Source: Clostridium sp. (GTDB lineage: Bacteria > Bacillota > Clostridia > Clostridiales > Clostridiaceae). Taken from it: DNA of 11,660 nucleotides. The notes under the pieces are model-generated. The model saw nothing but the letters and a program-made list of their open reading frames with translations. It searched no databases and was not told the origin of the DNA. Shown piece by piece: positions 6,411-11,660 of this stretch. Numbering within the stretch: the stretch's first letter is position 1; every line of letters begins with the position of its first letter. The translations under genes and the position numbers were made by a program. The stretch covers positions 1 to 11,660 of the forward strand of contig JAAZGI010000134.1 of assembly GCA_012511315.1 (NCBI GenBank). The letters are read 5' to 3'.

Positions 6411-6701
6411 TTATATCAAGTTTTCTTCTACGAGGAGCATTTCTTCACCGTAGGCTTCAAATAAGCCGATGTCAAGAATTGCAATAAAAGGTAGGGCATT
6501 AGGGTCTAAGTAAACCGTGATGTCGCCTTCCTGGTAGGCTAAGTCTTCGCTGCTAATTGTGTCCGTCTGAACCAGACGGAATTCTGGGCCACTTCAGCAG
6601 CTATTAATCATATTAATTTTAAAATATTGACCATCAACAGCTAGAGATTTCATTTTCTCGACAGCTGCTGGGGAAATACGGACTCTTTCGGTATCTTCCA
6701 T
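6411..6701 (-). CDS. HesB/IscA-like selenoprotein with in-frame UGA (Cys-Sec motif)
   Basis: A 96-residue HesB/IscA-fold protein if the UGA at 6594-6596 is read as selenocysteine (U36). Before it the frame gives MEDTERVRISPAAVEKM (1-17) and YFKINMINSC (26-35). After it come SGPEFRLVQTD (37-47), ITVYLDPNALPFIAILD (61-77) and TAA at 6411-6413. IscA has a conserved cysteine followed by SG at this very place (GCSG), so U36 replaces that cysteine, and the strand-helix pattern on both sides matches the IscA fold. The C-terminal CGC pair of IscA is absent. The only cysteine is C35, next to Sec. AGAGGTG lies 6 bases before the ATG. HesB-like selenoproteins are a known bacterial group of unknown exact role; Fe-S handling or redox chemistry is inference. 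A paralogue lies 53 bases upstream. The alternative, a pseudogene with a nonsense mutation, is unlikely because the paralogue has the same UGA and hairpin. Confidence 0.88.
6562..6596 (-). promoter_or_regulatory. SECIS-like hairpin after the UGA of the downstream selenoprotein gene
   Basis: Read on the minus strand, 21 bases after UGA the message reaches an apical GUU loop closed by CCGUCUG/CAGACGG (6563-6579), plus one outer U-A pair (6562, 6580). A bacterial SECIS is a hairpin right after the UGA, with a G at the start of a small apical loop about 16-37 bases from the UGA. Spacing and loop fit. It would recruit SelB with Sec-tRNA. Confidence 0.82.
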
Positions 6702-6754
6702 TTTTTACACCTCTTATCTTTTGTTTGTTGAACTATGCAGTCTTGCTTGAACCT

Positions 6755-7054
6755 TTAAACGGTTCGATCCTTAACAACCAAGTTTTCATCGCCGAACATA
6801 TAAGCTATATCAATCTTAAGTTCTTCGAAGAATTCCAATGTGTCAGCTGCTGCATGGATGGTTAGATCATGGTCAGTGACGACCAAATCCTCATCTGCGG
6901 TATTTTCCGTCTGAACCAGACGATAAATAGGGCCGCGTCAGTTGAATGTGGAAATTTCGATTCGATAAACAAAACCTTCTTTATGTTCAAGTTTCATCTT
7001 TTCGACGGCAGCGGGGTTGATACGGATGGTTTTTTCTTTATTTTCTTTTGCCAT
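6755..7054 (-). CDS. HesB/IscA-like selenoprotein with in-frame UGA (lone Sec, no Cys)
   Basis: A 99-residue paralogue of the gene at 6411-6701, first in the pair. Read with the UGA at 6938-6940 as Sec (U39): IRINPAAVEKMK (10-21), FVYRIEISTFN (28-38), U39, RGPIYRLVQTE (40-50), LTIHAAADTLEFFEELKID (64-82), TAA at 6755-6757. It shares with its neighbour the I-x-PAAVEKMK opening, the Sec position, GP-x-x-RLVQT and the later strand-helix pattern. The IscA C-terminal CGC pair is absent, and the protein contains no cysteine at all, so Sec is its only thiol-type residue. The ATG at 7054 follows AGAGAGG by 7 bases. A weak minus-strand promoter may lie at 7078-7106 (TATACC, 17-base spacer, TAGAAT). 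Role unknown: a metal or Fe-S ligand, or redox with an external partner, is inferred. Confidence 0.87.
6907..6940 (-). promoter_or_regulatory. SECIS-like hairpin after the UGA of the upstream selenoprotein gene
   Basis: On the minus strand CGUCUG/CAGACG (6908-6922) closes an apical GUU loop, with an outer U-G pair. The loop begins exactly 21 bases after the UGA, as in the neighbouring gene. The intervening bases differ in half of the positions but keep GGCCC close to the UGA, so both RNA structure and spacing appear conserved. Confidence 0.82.
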
Positions 7055-7110
7055 AGTAAGACCTCTCTTCCATACATATTCTATCATAGTTTAATGGTCG
7101 GGTATAATAT

Positions 7111-7140
7111 TTGAACAAGATTTTACAGATGCGTTATAAT
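7111..7140 (+). promoter_or_regulatory. Sigma-A-type promoter for the helicase gene
   Basis: TTGAAC (7111-7116), an 18-base spacer and a perfect TATAAT (7135-7140) on the plus strand. The leader to the helicase start is about 110 bases. It contains a 17-codon frame (7184-7237) with no good ribosome site and a small AATCCC/GGGATT hairpin (7217-7234). The selenoprotein genes leave this region in the opposite direction. Confidence 0.7.
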
Positions 7141-7256
7141 AGTAGTCTAACAATAAAAAAGCAATATCGGGGTAATGCGATATATGGATAAATGGCAATA
7201 TTTAAATCAGACAAAGAATCCCAACAAGGGGATTTAGGAATCAGTATGAGGTACCA

Positions 7257-9611
7257 ATGTATCAATTAAAAATATCAGTTAGAAATTTGGTGGAATCCAT
7301 GCTGATGACTGGGGATATCGGATCGGAAATGCGATTCTTATCACCGGAACGGGCAGAGGAGGGGTCTCGGGTGCATCGCTTGCATCAAGAGCGCCGTTTG
7401 GCGGAAGAGCCACTGTATCACCGAGAATTTTATTTAAAAACAGAGTTTGACTTTGATGATATTAAAGTCACAGTAGATGGTAGGGCAGATGGAATTTTGC
7501 CGGGTCAATATATCGAAGAAATTAAAAGCACTTATCTTTCAGCTGAGGCTTTGGCAGAATATAATAATCCACTGCACTGGGCTCAATTAAAGTTTTATGG
7601 ATTAATGTATTTGAAACAACAAGATTTAGATGAAATCCAGCTTAAGCTGACCTATTTTAACATTGATACAGAGCAGCTTTATTCCATTGATAAACAGTAT
7701 AGTAAAGATGAACTGGAGATTTTTGCCGGAGAGGTTCTAGAAAGCTATGTGGAGCTAAAGCGCCTATATTTTCGCTGGAAAGAAAAGCGAGACCAAAGCA
7801 TTGTTTTTTCCGATTTTCCATTTGCTGACTATCGCCCAGGACAACGGGAGATGGCGGTTAATGTGTATGGAACCATACGGGACAAAAAACAGATTTTTGT
7901 TCAAGCGCCGACTGGAATTGGAAAAACCATCTCAGCTATTTTCCCAGCTGTCAAAGCCCTACGGGAAGGCCGAACTGATCGTATTTTTTATTTAACTCCA
8001 AAAGGTACAGGGAAACAAATTGGTGAAGAGTCGGTAGGACTTCTCCGTCAGGGAGGAGCTAAGCTGCGCTCTTTGACTTTAACGTCAAAAGAAAAGATAT
8101 GCTTTATGGATGAGGTCCGCTGTGAGGCAGACCACTGTCCCTATGCCAAAGGCTATTATGATAAAGTTCATGGTGCCATGAAGGATTTATTGAGCAGCGA
8201 AGACTCCATGTCTCGAGAGGTCTTGGAGAACTATGCACAGAAACATCAGGTTTGTCCTTTTGAGTATTCCTTGGACTTGTCCTTATATGCCGATATTATT
8301 ATCGGAGATTATAATTATGCCTTTGATCCAAGAGTTTATTTGAAACGGTTTTTTGATGAAAAGCGAGAACAAATCACTTTTTTGGTGGACGAGGCTCATA
8401 ACTTACTCGACCGTGCACGATCAATGTTTTCAGCTGAGATTGCTGCAACTGCTTTTGAAGAGTTGTCTGATGGATTTAGACGGATTGATGTAGGGATTGC
8501 AAATAAAGCAGGCAAGGTCTCAGATGAGCTGAGAGCTCTCCAGGAGGCTTTGCCTGAAGCGGGGAGGATAATGACTGAGGACTATGATCCTTTGATCCTA
8601 AAGGCGGTGGAGGGCTTTCGAGGGGCTTGTGAGAAGTATCTTCAGGATGAAGAGAAAGTCGCACAGAAAGAAAAGAATAAAGAACGTGATCAGAAAATTC
8701 AAGAAGCCTTGATGGACACCTATTTTAATAGTTTAGCTTTTACACGAATTGCAGAACTTTATGGTCACGGATATTTAAGCTATGCCTTGGCTAAAGATCA
8801 AGACATTAGTTACAAGCTATTTTGCATCCACCCTGGCGAAAACTTGAAGGCTGCCTCCAAGCGAGCTGACAGTATTGTTTTTTTCTCAGCCACCTTGACC
8901 CCGATGGATTATTATATGGACCTCTACGGGGCAAATGAAGATGATTACCGGATGATGTTGGCTTCTCCTTTCCCCGAAGAAAACTTAAAGGTTTATTGCG
9001 ATTATAAAGTGGATACCAGGTTCCGAGCTCGGGAACATAGCTATGGGGCTATTAGTCGAAACTTGGATCATATGCTGCAAAGGAAAACTGGAAACTATGT
9101 AGCTTTTTTTCCCTCCTATGTTTATATGCGAAAAGCACATGAAGTGTTTATGGAAGAATATGGTCATAAATATGATGTAAGACTCCAAGAACCAGGTTTA
9201 TCGGAAGGGGATCGGGCCAAAGTATTGGCGGAGTTTGATGAAGAAAGGGAACAAAGCTTTCTTTACTTTATGGTCTTAGGCGGGGTTTTTGCTGAGGGCA
9301 TTGACTTGAAGGGAGACCGTTTAATTGGCTCTGCCATAATCGGCTTAGGCTATCCACAGTTTAATTTTGAACAAGAATTAATCATGGAATACTTTAATTC
9401 AGAAAAAAATGAAGGTTTTCATTATGCTTACACATATCCTGGCTTAAATAAAGTAACACAAGCTGGGGGTCGAGTGATTCGAAGTGAAACCGATCAAGGA
9501 ATTCTTCTGTTAATGGATAGTCGCTACCGCCAACGCAATGTGTTGAAACTACTACCTTCCAGTTGGTTTCCAATGGAAGATGTTGCTAAACTAGGTGGGG
9601 ACTCCCTCTAA
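7257..9611 (+). CDS. Rad3/DinG-type DNA helicase with N-terminal PD-(D/E)XK nuclease-like domain
   Basis: A 784-residue superfamily 2 helicase of the XPD/Rad3/DinG group, expected to unwind DNA 5' to 3' in repair or to process damaged or branched DNA. Residues 1-175 look like a PD-(D/E)XK nuclease of the RecB/Cas4 type: GSRVH with H40, D78 in GRADGI, and E88-x-K90 in IEEIK. The helicase part has a Q-like RPGQ (193-196), Walker A APTGIGKT (217-224), four cysteines C282, C289, C294 and C333 placed as the 4Fe-4S ligands of XPD, DEAH at 378-381, SATLTP near 545, and motif VI QAGGRVIR (735-742). The ATG at 7257 follows GAGGT closely; no upstream in-frame ATG exists. It appears to be a single-gene transcript. 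Fused nuclease-helicases of this kind occur in Firmicutes; nuclease activity is inferred from motifs. Confidence 0.92.
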   Translation: MYQLKISVRNLVESMLMTGDIGSEMRFLSPERAEEGSRVHRLHQERRLAEEPLYHREFYLKTEFDFDDIKVTVDGRADGILPGQYIEEIKSTYLSAEALAEYNNPLHWAQLKFYGLMYLKQQDLDEIQLKLTYFNIDTEQLYSIDKQYSKDELEIFAGEVLESYVELKRLYFRWKEKRDQSIVFSDFPFADYRPGQREMAVNVYGTIRDKKQIFVQAPTGIGKTISAIFPAVKALREGRTDRIFYLTPKGTGKQIGEESVGLLRQGGAKLRSLTLTSKEKICFMDEVRCEADHCPYAKGYYDKVHGAMKDLLSSEDSMSREVLENYAQKHQVCPFEYSLDLSLYADIIIGDYNYAFDPRVYLKRFFDEKREQITFLVDEAHNLLDRARSMFSAEIAATAFEELSDGFRRIDVGIANKAGKVSDELRALQEALPEAGRIMTEDYDPLILKAVEGFRGACEKYLQDEEKVAQKEKNKERDQKIQEALMDTYFNSLAFTRIAELYGHGYLSYALAKDQDISYKLFCIHPGENLKAASKRADSIVFFSATLTPMDYYMDLYGANEDDYRMMLASPFPEENLKVYCDYKVDTRFRAREHSYGAISRNLDHMLQRKTGNYVAFFPSYVYMRKAHEVFMEEYGHKYDVRLQEPGLSEGDRAKVLAEFDEEREQSFLYFMVLGGVFAEGIDLKGDRLIGSAIIGLGYPQFNFEQELIMEYFNSEKNEGFHYAYTYPGLNKVTQAGGRVIRSETDQGILLLMDSRYRQRNVLKLLPSSWFPMEDVAKLGGDSL

Positions 9612-9824
9612 ATAGAGATAAACTAATATGCCGAGGATTTGACACCACTGACTTTTAAAATTGCTTATAAAAATTAAAGGTTCTGGGAAACGAAGAGGGA
9701 TTGCTAATGGTTACTGCCTGTTTATTGTTCCTTAATGTGCAGTTTAATCTGAACAGCAAGCAACAACTTTCTTGAGCATAGATCTACTTGCCAAGCCTAA
9801 TTCCAAGCTGATTAAATTCAGGGG
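9612..9824. other. Non-coding stretch after the helicase gene
   Basis: No gene, terminator or RNA is recognisable here. Short open frames on both strands lack ribosome sites and family resemblance. Together with the repeats that follow, this may be the decayed remains of an insertion. Confidence 0.3.
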
Positions 9825-9904
9825 ACCGTGAAAATTAAGTGTGTCCAGTGAAAATTAAACGTGTACCGTGAAAAGTGAGTGGTATCAAGAGAATTAAAGG
9901 GAAA
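9825..9904 (+). repeat. Tandem degenerate 20-bp repeats, possible insertion-sequence end
   Basis: Four consecutive 20-base units start at 9825, 9845, 9865 and 9885, with a partial fifth (CCATGAAAT) at 9905. Units 1 and 2 share about 16 of 20 bases around GTGAAAATTAA; unit 3 keeps CCGTGAAAA; unit 4 is weak (GAATTAAA). Sets of about 20-bp repeats with GTGAAAATTAA-like cores occur at the ends of IS21-family elements, where they bind the transposase. No transposase gene is in the window, so this would be a lone relic. The repeat is visible; its origin is inference. Confidence 0.6.
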
Positions 9905-9971
9905 CCATGAAATGGCCAGATAAATATGAACTGAAGTTTAATTTTAAAATCTTTATAAAAGATGCCTTATT

Positions 9972-9999
9972 TTTTTGATGATAACTGGTAGGATATAAT
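9972..9999 (+). promoter_or_regulatory. Probable promoter for the BrkB/YihY gene
   Basis: A perfect TATAAT (9994-9999) is preceded at 16 bases by TTTTTG (9972-9977), a weak -35 box. Transcription would start near 10006, some 35 bases before the preferred start codon. Confidence 0.5.
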
Positions 10000-10040
10000 A
10001 AAGACTGGAAGGGTTCAGTCTGATGAAAGGAGACGAATTT

Positions 10041-10994
10041 ATGGGAATAGTAAAAACTTTAAAAGGAAATAAATTGGTTCAATTTATTAAAGACTTGCTG
10101 AGTAAATTGAAACAAGACGATGCCATTCCATATGCTTATCAACTGTCTTATCGTCTGATGTTAGCGATTTTCCCTTTTTTGATTTTCCTTTTAACCTTGG
10201 TTGGTTTTATTAATTTGGATCCAGATAAAATTATTGAGCAGATTGAGGTGCTAATGCCAGGAGAAGCTTTCGGTTTATTTGAAGGGATTGTCAATGAGGT
10301 AGCAGGAAAACAAAATGGAACCTTGCTGTCCATCTCTATTATCACGGCTATTTGGTCGGCAGCTGGTGGATTCAAGGCTTTTATGAAAGCGATGAACAAG
10401 GTCCACGGTTTAAAAGAAGAACGATCTTTTTTCTTGGTTAATTTAAATGCCATCATCTATGTAGTGCTTTTAGCCATAGGAATTGTCGGTTCACTACTCT
10501 TAGTTGTATTTTTTCAACCAATTATCAGTACGGTAAAAAGTTATCTACCCACAGTTGAGATTGGTTCTAGTGAAACAATACTGAGTATGATTTTGCCCTT
10601 AGCCTTTATTTTACTTCTATTTTTAGCGTTTTATATTTTTGTGCCGGCTAAAAAAATTAAAATTCGTTATGCCTTACCTGGTGCTATTACAGCGTCCGTC
10701 GCATTTATGGTAGTCTCTATGGGTTTTCAATTTTATGTAGCGACATTTGCGAATTATAGCCGATTTTATGGAGCGATGGGAGCAGTCGTTATTTTGATTT
10801 TCTGGTTGCTACTGATATCCATTATTATGGTGGTGGGGGGATCAATTAATTCCTTGTTAATCCATAATAAGGGGATTAGATATCCCTATTGGGGGAGCAA
10901 GGAAGTAGAGGAAAACAAGGTGCGAGTTGAAGCGGTTGATAAGTTGGAGGAGCGCTATCGAAACTCCAAAGGAGCCTCAAAGGAACGCCTCTAA
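10041..10994 (+). CDS. YihY/BrkB-family integral membrane protein
   Basis: A member of the YihY/BrkB (formerly 'ribonuclease BN') membrane family. The exact function is unsettled; transport is a common suggestion. Numbered from the ATG at 10023, hydrophobic helices lie at about 44-63, 101-117, 138-164, 186-207, 218-240 and 250-272. Family features include the early IPYAYQLSYRLMLAIFPF segment (35-52), IWSAAGGFKAFMKAMN (110-125) and FYGAMGAVVILIFWLL (248-263). The charged tail after about 290 is cytoplasmic-like. I prefer the ATG at 10041 (317 residues) because AAAGGAG lies 8 bases before it; the ATG at 10023 has GGAAGGG 9 bases upstream and stays possible. It seems to be transcribed alone. Confidence 0.92.
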   Translation: MGIVKTLKGNKLVQFIKDLLSKLKQDDAIPYAYQLSYRLMLAIFPFLIFLLTLVGFINLDPDKIIEQIEVLMPGEAFGLFEGIVNEVAGKQNGTLLSISIITAIWSAAGGFKAFMKAMNKVHGLKEERSFFLVNLNAIIYVVLLAIGIVGSLLLVVFFQPIISTVKSYLPTVEIGSSETILSMILPLAFILLLFLAFYIFVPAKKIKIRYALPGAITASVAFMVVSMGFQFYVATFANYSRFYGAMGAVVILIFWLLLISIIMVVGGSINSLLIHNKGIRYPYWGSKEVEENKVRVEAVDKLEERYRNSKGASKERL

Positions 10995-11035
10995 GCTAGG
11001 ACAAACATTCTTGGTTTGCTAGGCCAGTCGTTTTA
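10995..11035 (+). terminator. Weak possible terminator after the BrkB gene
   Basis: CAAAC (11002-11006) pairs with GTTTG (11014-11018), and CTAG (10996-10999) with CTAG (11019-11022), leaving a two-base bulge. TTTT follows only after about 8 bases (11031-11034). The structure is right after the stop codon but weaker than the other terminators here. Confidence 0.3.
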
Positions 11036-11044
11036 GTTTATAAT
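11016..11044 (+). promoter_or_regulatory. Possible promoter for the small membrane protein gene
   Basis: TTGCTA (11016-11021), a 17-base spacer and a perfect TATAAT (11039-11044). The leader to the start codon at 11107 would be about 55 bases. Confidence 0.5.
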
Positions 11045-11106
11045 TTTTAAGAAAAAAGAAGTGTGATAAAGCGCCTAAGGGTGGTCACATGTAGGGAGGC
11101 GAGGAT

Positions 11107-11472
11107 ATGACCGAGAAACAATTAAATTATTTTTGCGAACACTATAGCATTGTGTTTTGGTTTTTGTATTTAATATTTCCGTTTTTTTTACAGAAATTCT
11201 TACCACTACCAGTTTATTTTATTCTTATAGCTTTTATTTTAACCATATACTTTAAAGCAATGTATCACTTCTACCAACGATTTACTTTATTGCAAATGTT
11301 CTTATTGGATAGTGCTTCAATTGTTACAGGACTTGTCATTTTAAATGTTTTTGTCTTTTTCGGTAGCGTAGCTTCGGCAGCAACAGATCTAGGAATTTAT
11401 TTTCTCGCAAGTATGTTTTTTATGCCAACGGCTCTACGTCTAGAGGTGCACAAAAAGACAATAGCATTTTAG
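11107..11472 (+). CDS. Small integral membrane protein of unknown family
   Basis: A 121-residue, very hydrophobic protein that I do not recognise. Likely membrane helices are at about 14-28, 31-49, 62-86 and 93-109, with short basic or polar loops (KFLP at 30-33, HFYQRF at 54-59) and a basic C-terminus (RLEVHKK, 111-117). There is no cysteine-pair, metal-site or catalytic motif; the one cysteine is C10. The ATG at 11107 follows GGGAGGCGAGG, a good ribosome site, and a candidate promoter lies upstream, so it is probably a real gene. Its small size with four helices fits small transporter-like or accessory membrane proteins, but no function should be assigned. Confidence 0.72.
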   Translation: MTEKQLNYFCEHYSIVFWFLYLIFPFFLQKFLPLPVYFILIAFILTIYFKAMYHFYQRFTLLQMFLLDSASIVTGLVILNVFVFFGSVASAATDLGIYFLASMFFMPTALRLEVHKKTIAF

Positions 11473-11566
11473 TTGGAAATAATTCTTTTTATAACCAAAA
11501 ATATGCCGAAACTAGTGTTTAGAATCTTTAGTAGAATAATTTAAAATCCAATATAAGATTTAAATA

Positions 11567-11613
11567 AACCCGGCCCCCTACTTAACCCAAACGGTTGAGT
11601 AGGGGGCCGGGTT
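11567..11613. terminator. Long GC-rich hairpin, likely terminator
   Basis: Arms 11567-11587 and 11593-11613 pair over 21 bases with one G-U pair and a 5-base loop (CAAAC). The inner stem is very GC-rich (CCCGGCCCCC) within AT-rich DNA. Neither side has a long T run: the minus side reads TATTTAAAT and the plus side ATGCTTTAG. It may end the 11107-11472 transcript, or a minus-strand gene beyond the right edge, or both. The rest of 11473-11660 holds nothing recognisable. Confidence 0.6.
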
Positions 11614-11660
11614 ATGCTTTAGAAAATGAGCCTTAATTTACAAATATAAACAGGCCATTA

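Noticed and set aside
6275..6487. Plus-strand open frame of 70 codons
   Set aside because: It runs through a minus-strand terminator and the 3' end of the selenoprotein gene on the opposite strand, with no ribosome site.
6411..7054. Reading the two TGA codons as nonsense mutations in a pair of pseudogenes
   Set aside because: The same position is affected in both copies, it matches the catalytic or ligand cysteine of the family, the hairpin and spacing recur, and both frames stay conserved downstream.
6869..7114. Plus-strand open frame of 81 codons
   Set aside because: It is antisense to the upstream selenoprotein gene, whose reading on the minus strand has paralogue support and a ribosome site.
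7184..7237. 17-codon frame in the helicase leader as a regulatory upstream peptide
   Set aside because: The ribosome site is poor (GGGG at 11 bases) and the peptide shows no runs of a regulatory codon; nothing beyond its presence supports it.
10148..10456. Minus-strand open frame of 102 codons
   Set aside because: It is antisense within the BrkB gene, whose membrane helices and family motifs are clear.

Overview
The window looks like the chromosome of a low-GC, anaerobic Firmicute of the class Clostridia. The reasons are AT-rich DNA, strong AGGAGG-type ribosome binding sites, TTGACA/TATAAT-type promoters, and a gene set (TrmN/YabB, RsmI, DUF1836, YvrJ, BrkB/YihY, a Rad3-like helicase) typical of that group. 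The strongest extra clue is two genes that appear to read UGA as selenocysteine. Species was not determined. No tRNA, rRNA, CRISPR array or intact mobile element was found.

Layout. Minus strand, 1-2421: a class I/II aminotransferase cut by the left edge, then a two-gene unit in which a PAP2-type membrane phosphatase is followed by a HAD-family hydrolase. Plus strand, 2799-5402: the RNA methyltransferase genes trmN and rsmI overlap, a DUF1836 regulator-like gene follows with its own promoter, and then comes a 49-residue YvrJ-family gene preceded by a perfect 23-bp hairpin and followed by a terminator. A 22-codon open frame ending on a strong terminator follows at 5491-5605. Minus strand, 5680-6071: a DUF6326 membrane protein gene broken by a one-base frameshift.

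Minus strand, 6378-7054: the most notable part. Two tandem small genes (99 and 96 codons) encode HesB/IscA-fold proteins, each interrupted by one in-frame UGA at the position of the first conserved cysteine of IscA. The same hairpin follows each UGA at the same distance, as expected of a bacterial SECIS element. Both frames then run on with conserved residues to TAA, and a terminator follows the second gene. Conventional gene calling breaks or misses both. The upstream protein contains no cysteine at all; the downstream one has an adjacent Cys-Sec pair.

Plus strand, 7111-11472: a 784-residue Rad3/DinG-type helicase with an N-terminal PD-(D/E)XK nuclease-like domain and a four-cysteine Fe-S motif; a gene-poor stretch with about four tandem degenerate 20-bp repeats, possibly an old insertion-sequence end; a BrkB/YihY membrane protein; and an unrecognised small membrane protein. 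A GC-rich 21-bp hairpin lies near the right edge.

The genes form no single pathway. Themes are RNA modification (trmN, rsmI), DNA repair (helicase), membrane functions (PAP2, BrkB, DUF6326, YvrJ) and the selenoprotein pair, which implies that selA, selB, selC and selD exist elsewhere in the genome. All twelve genes whose ends are visible stop with TAA (9) or TAG (3), none with TGA.
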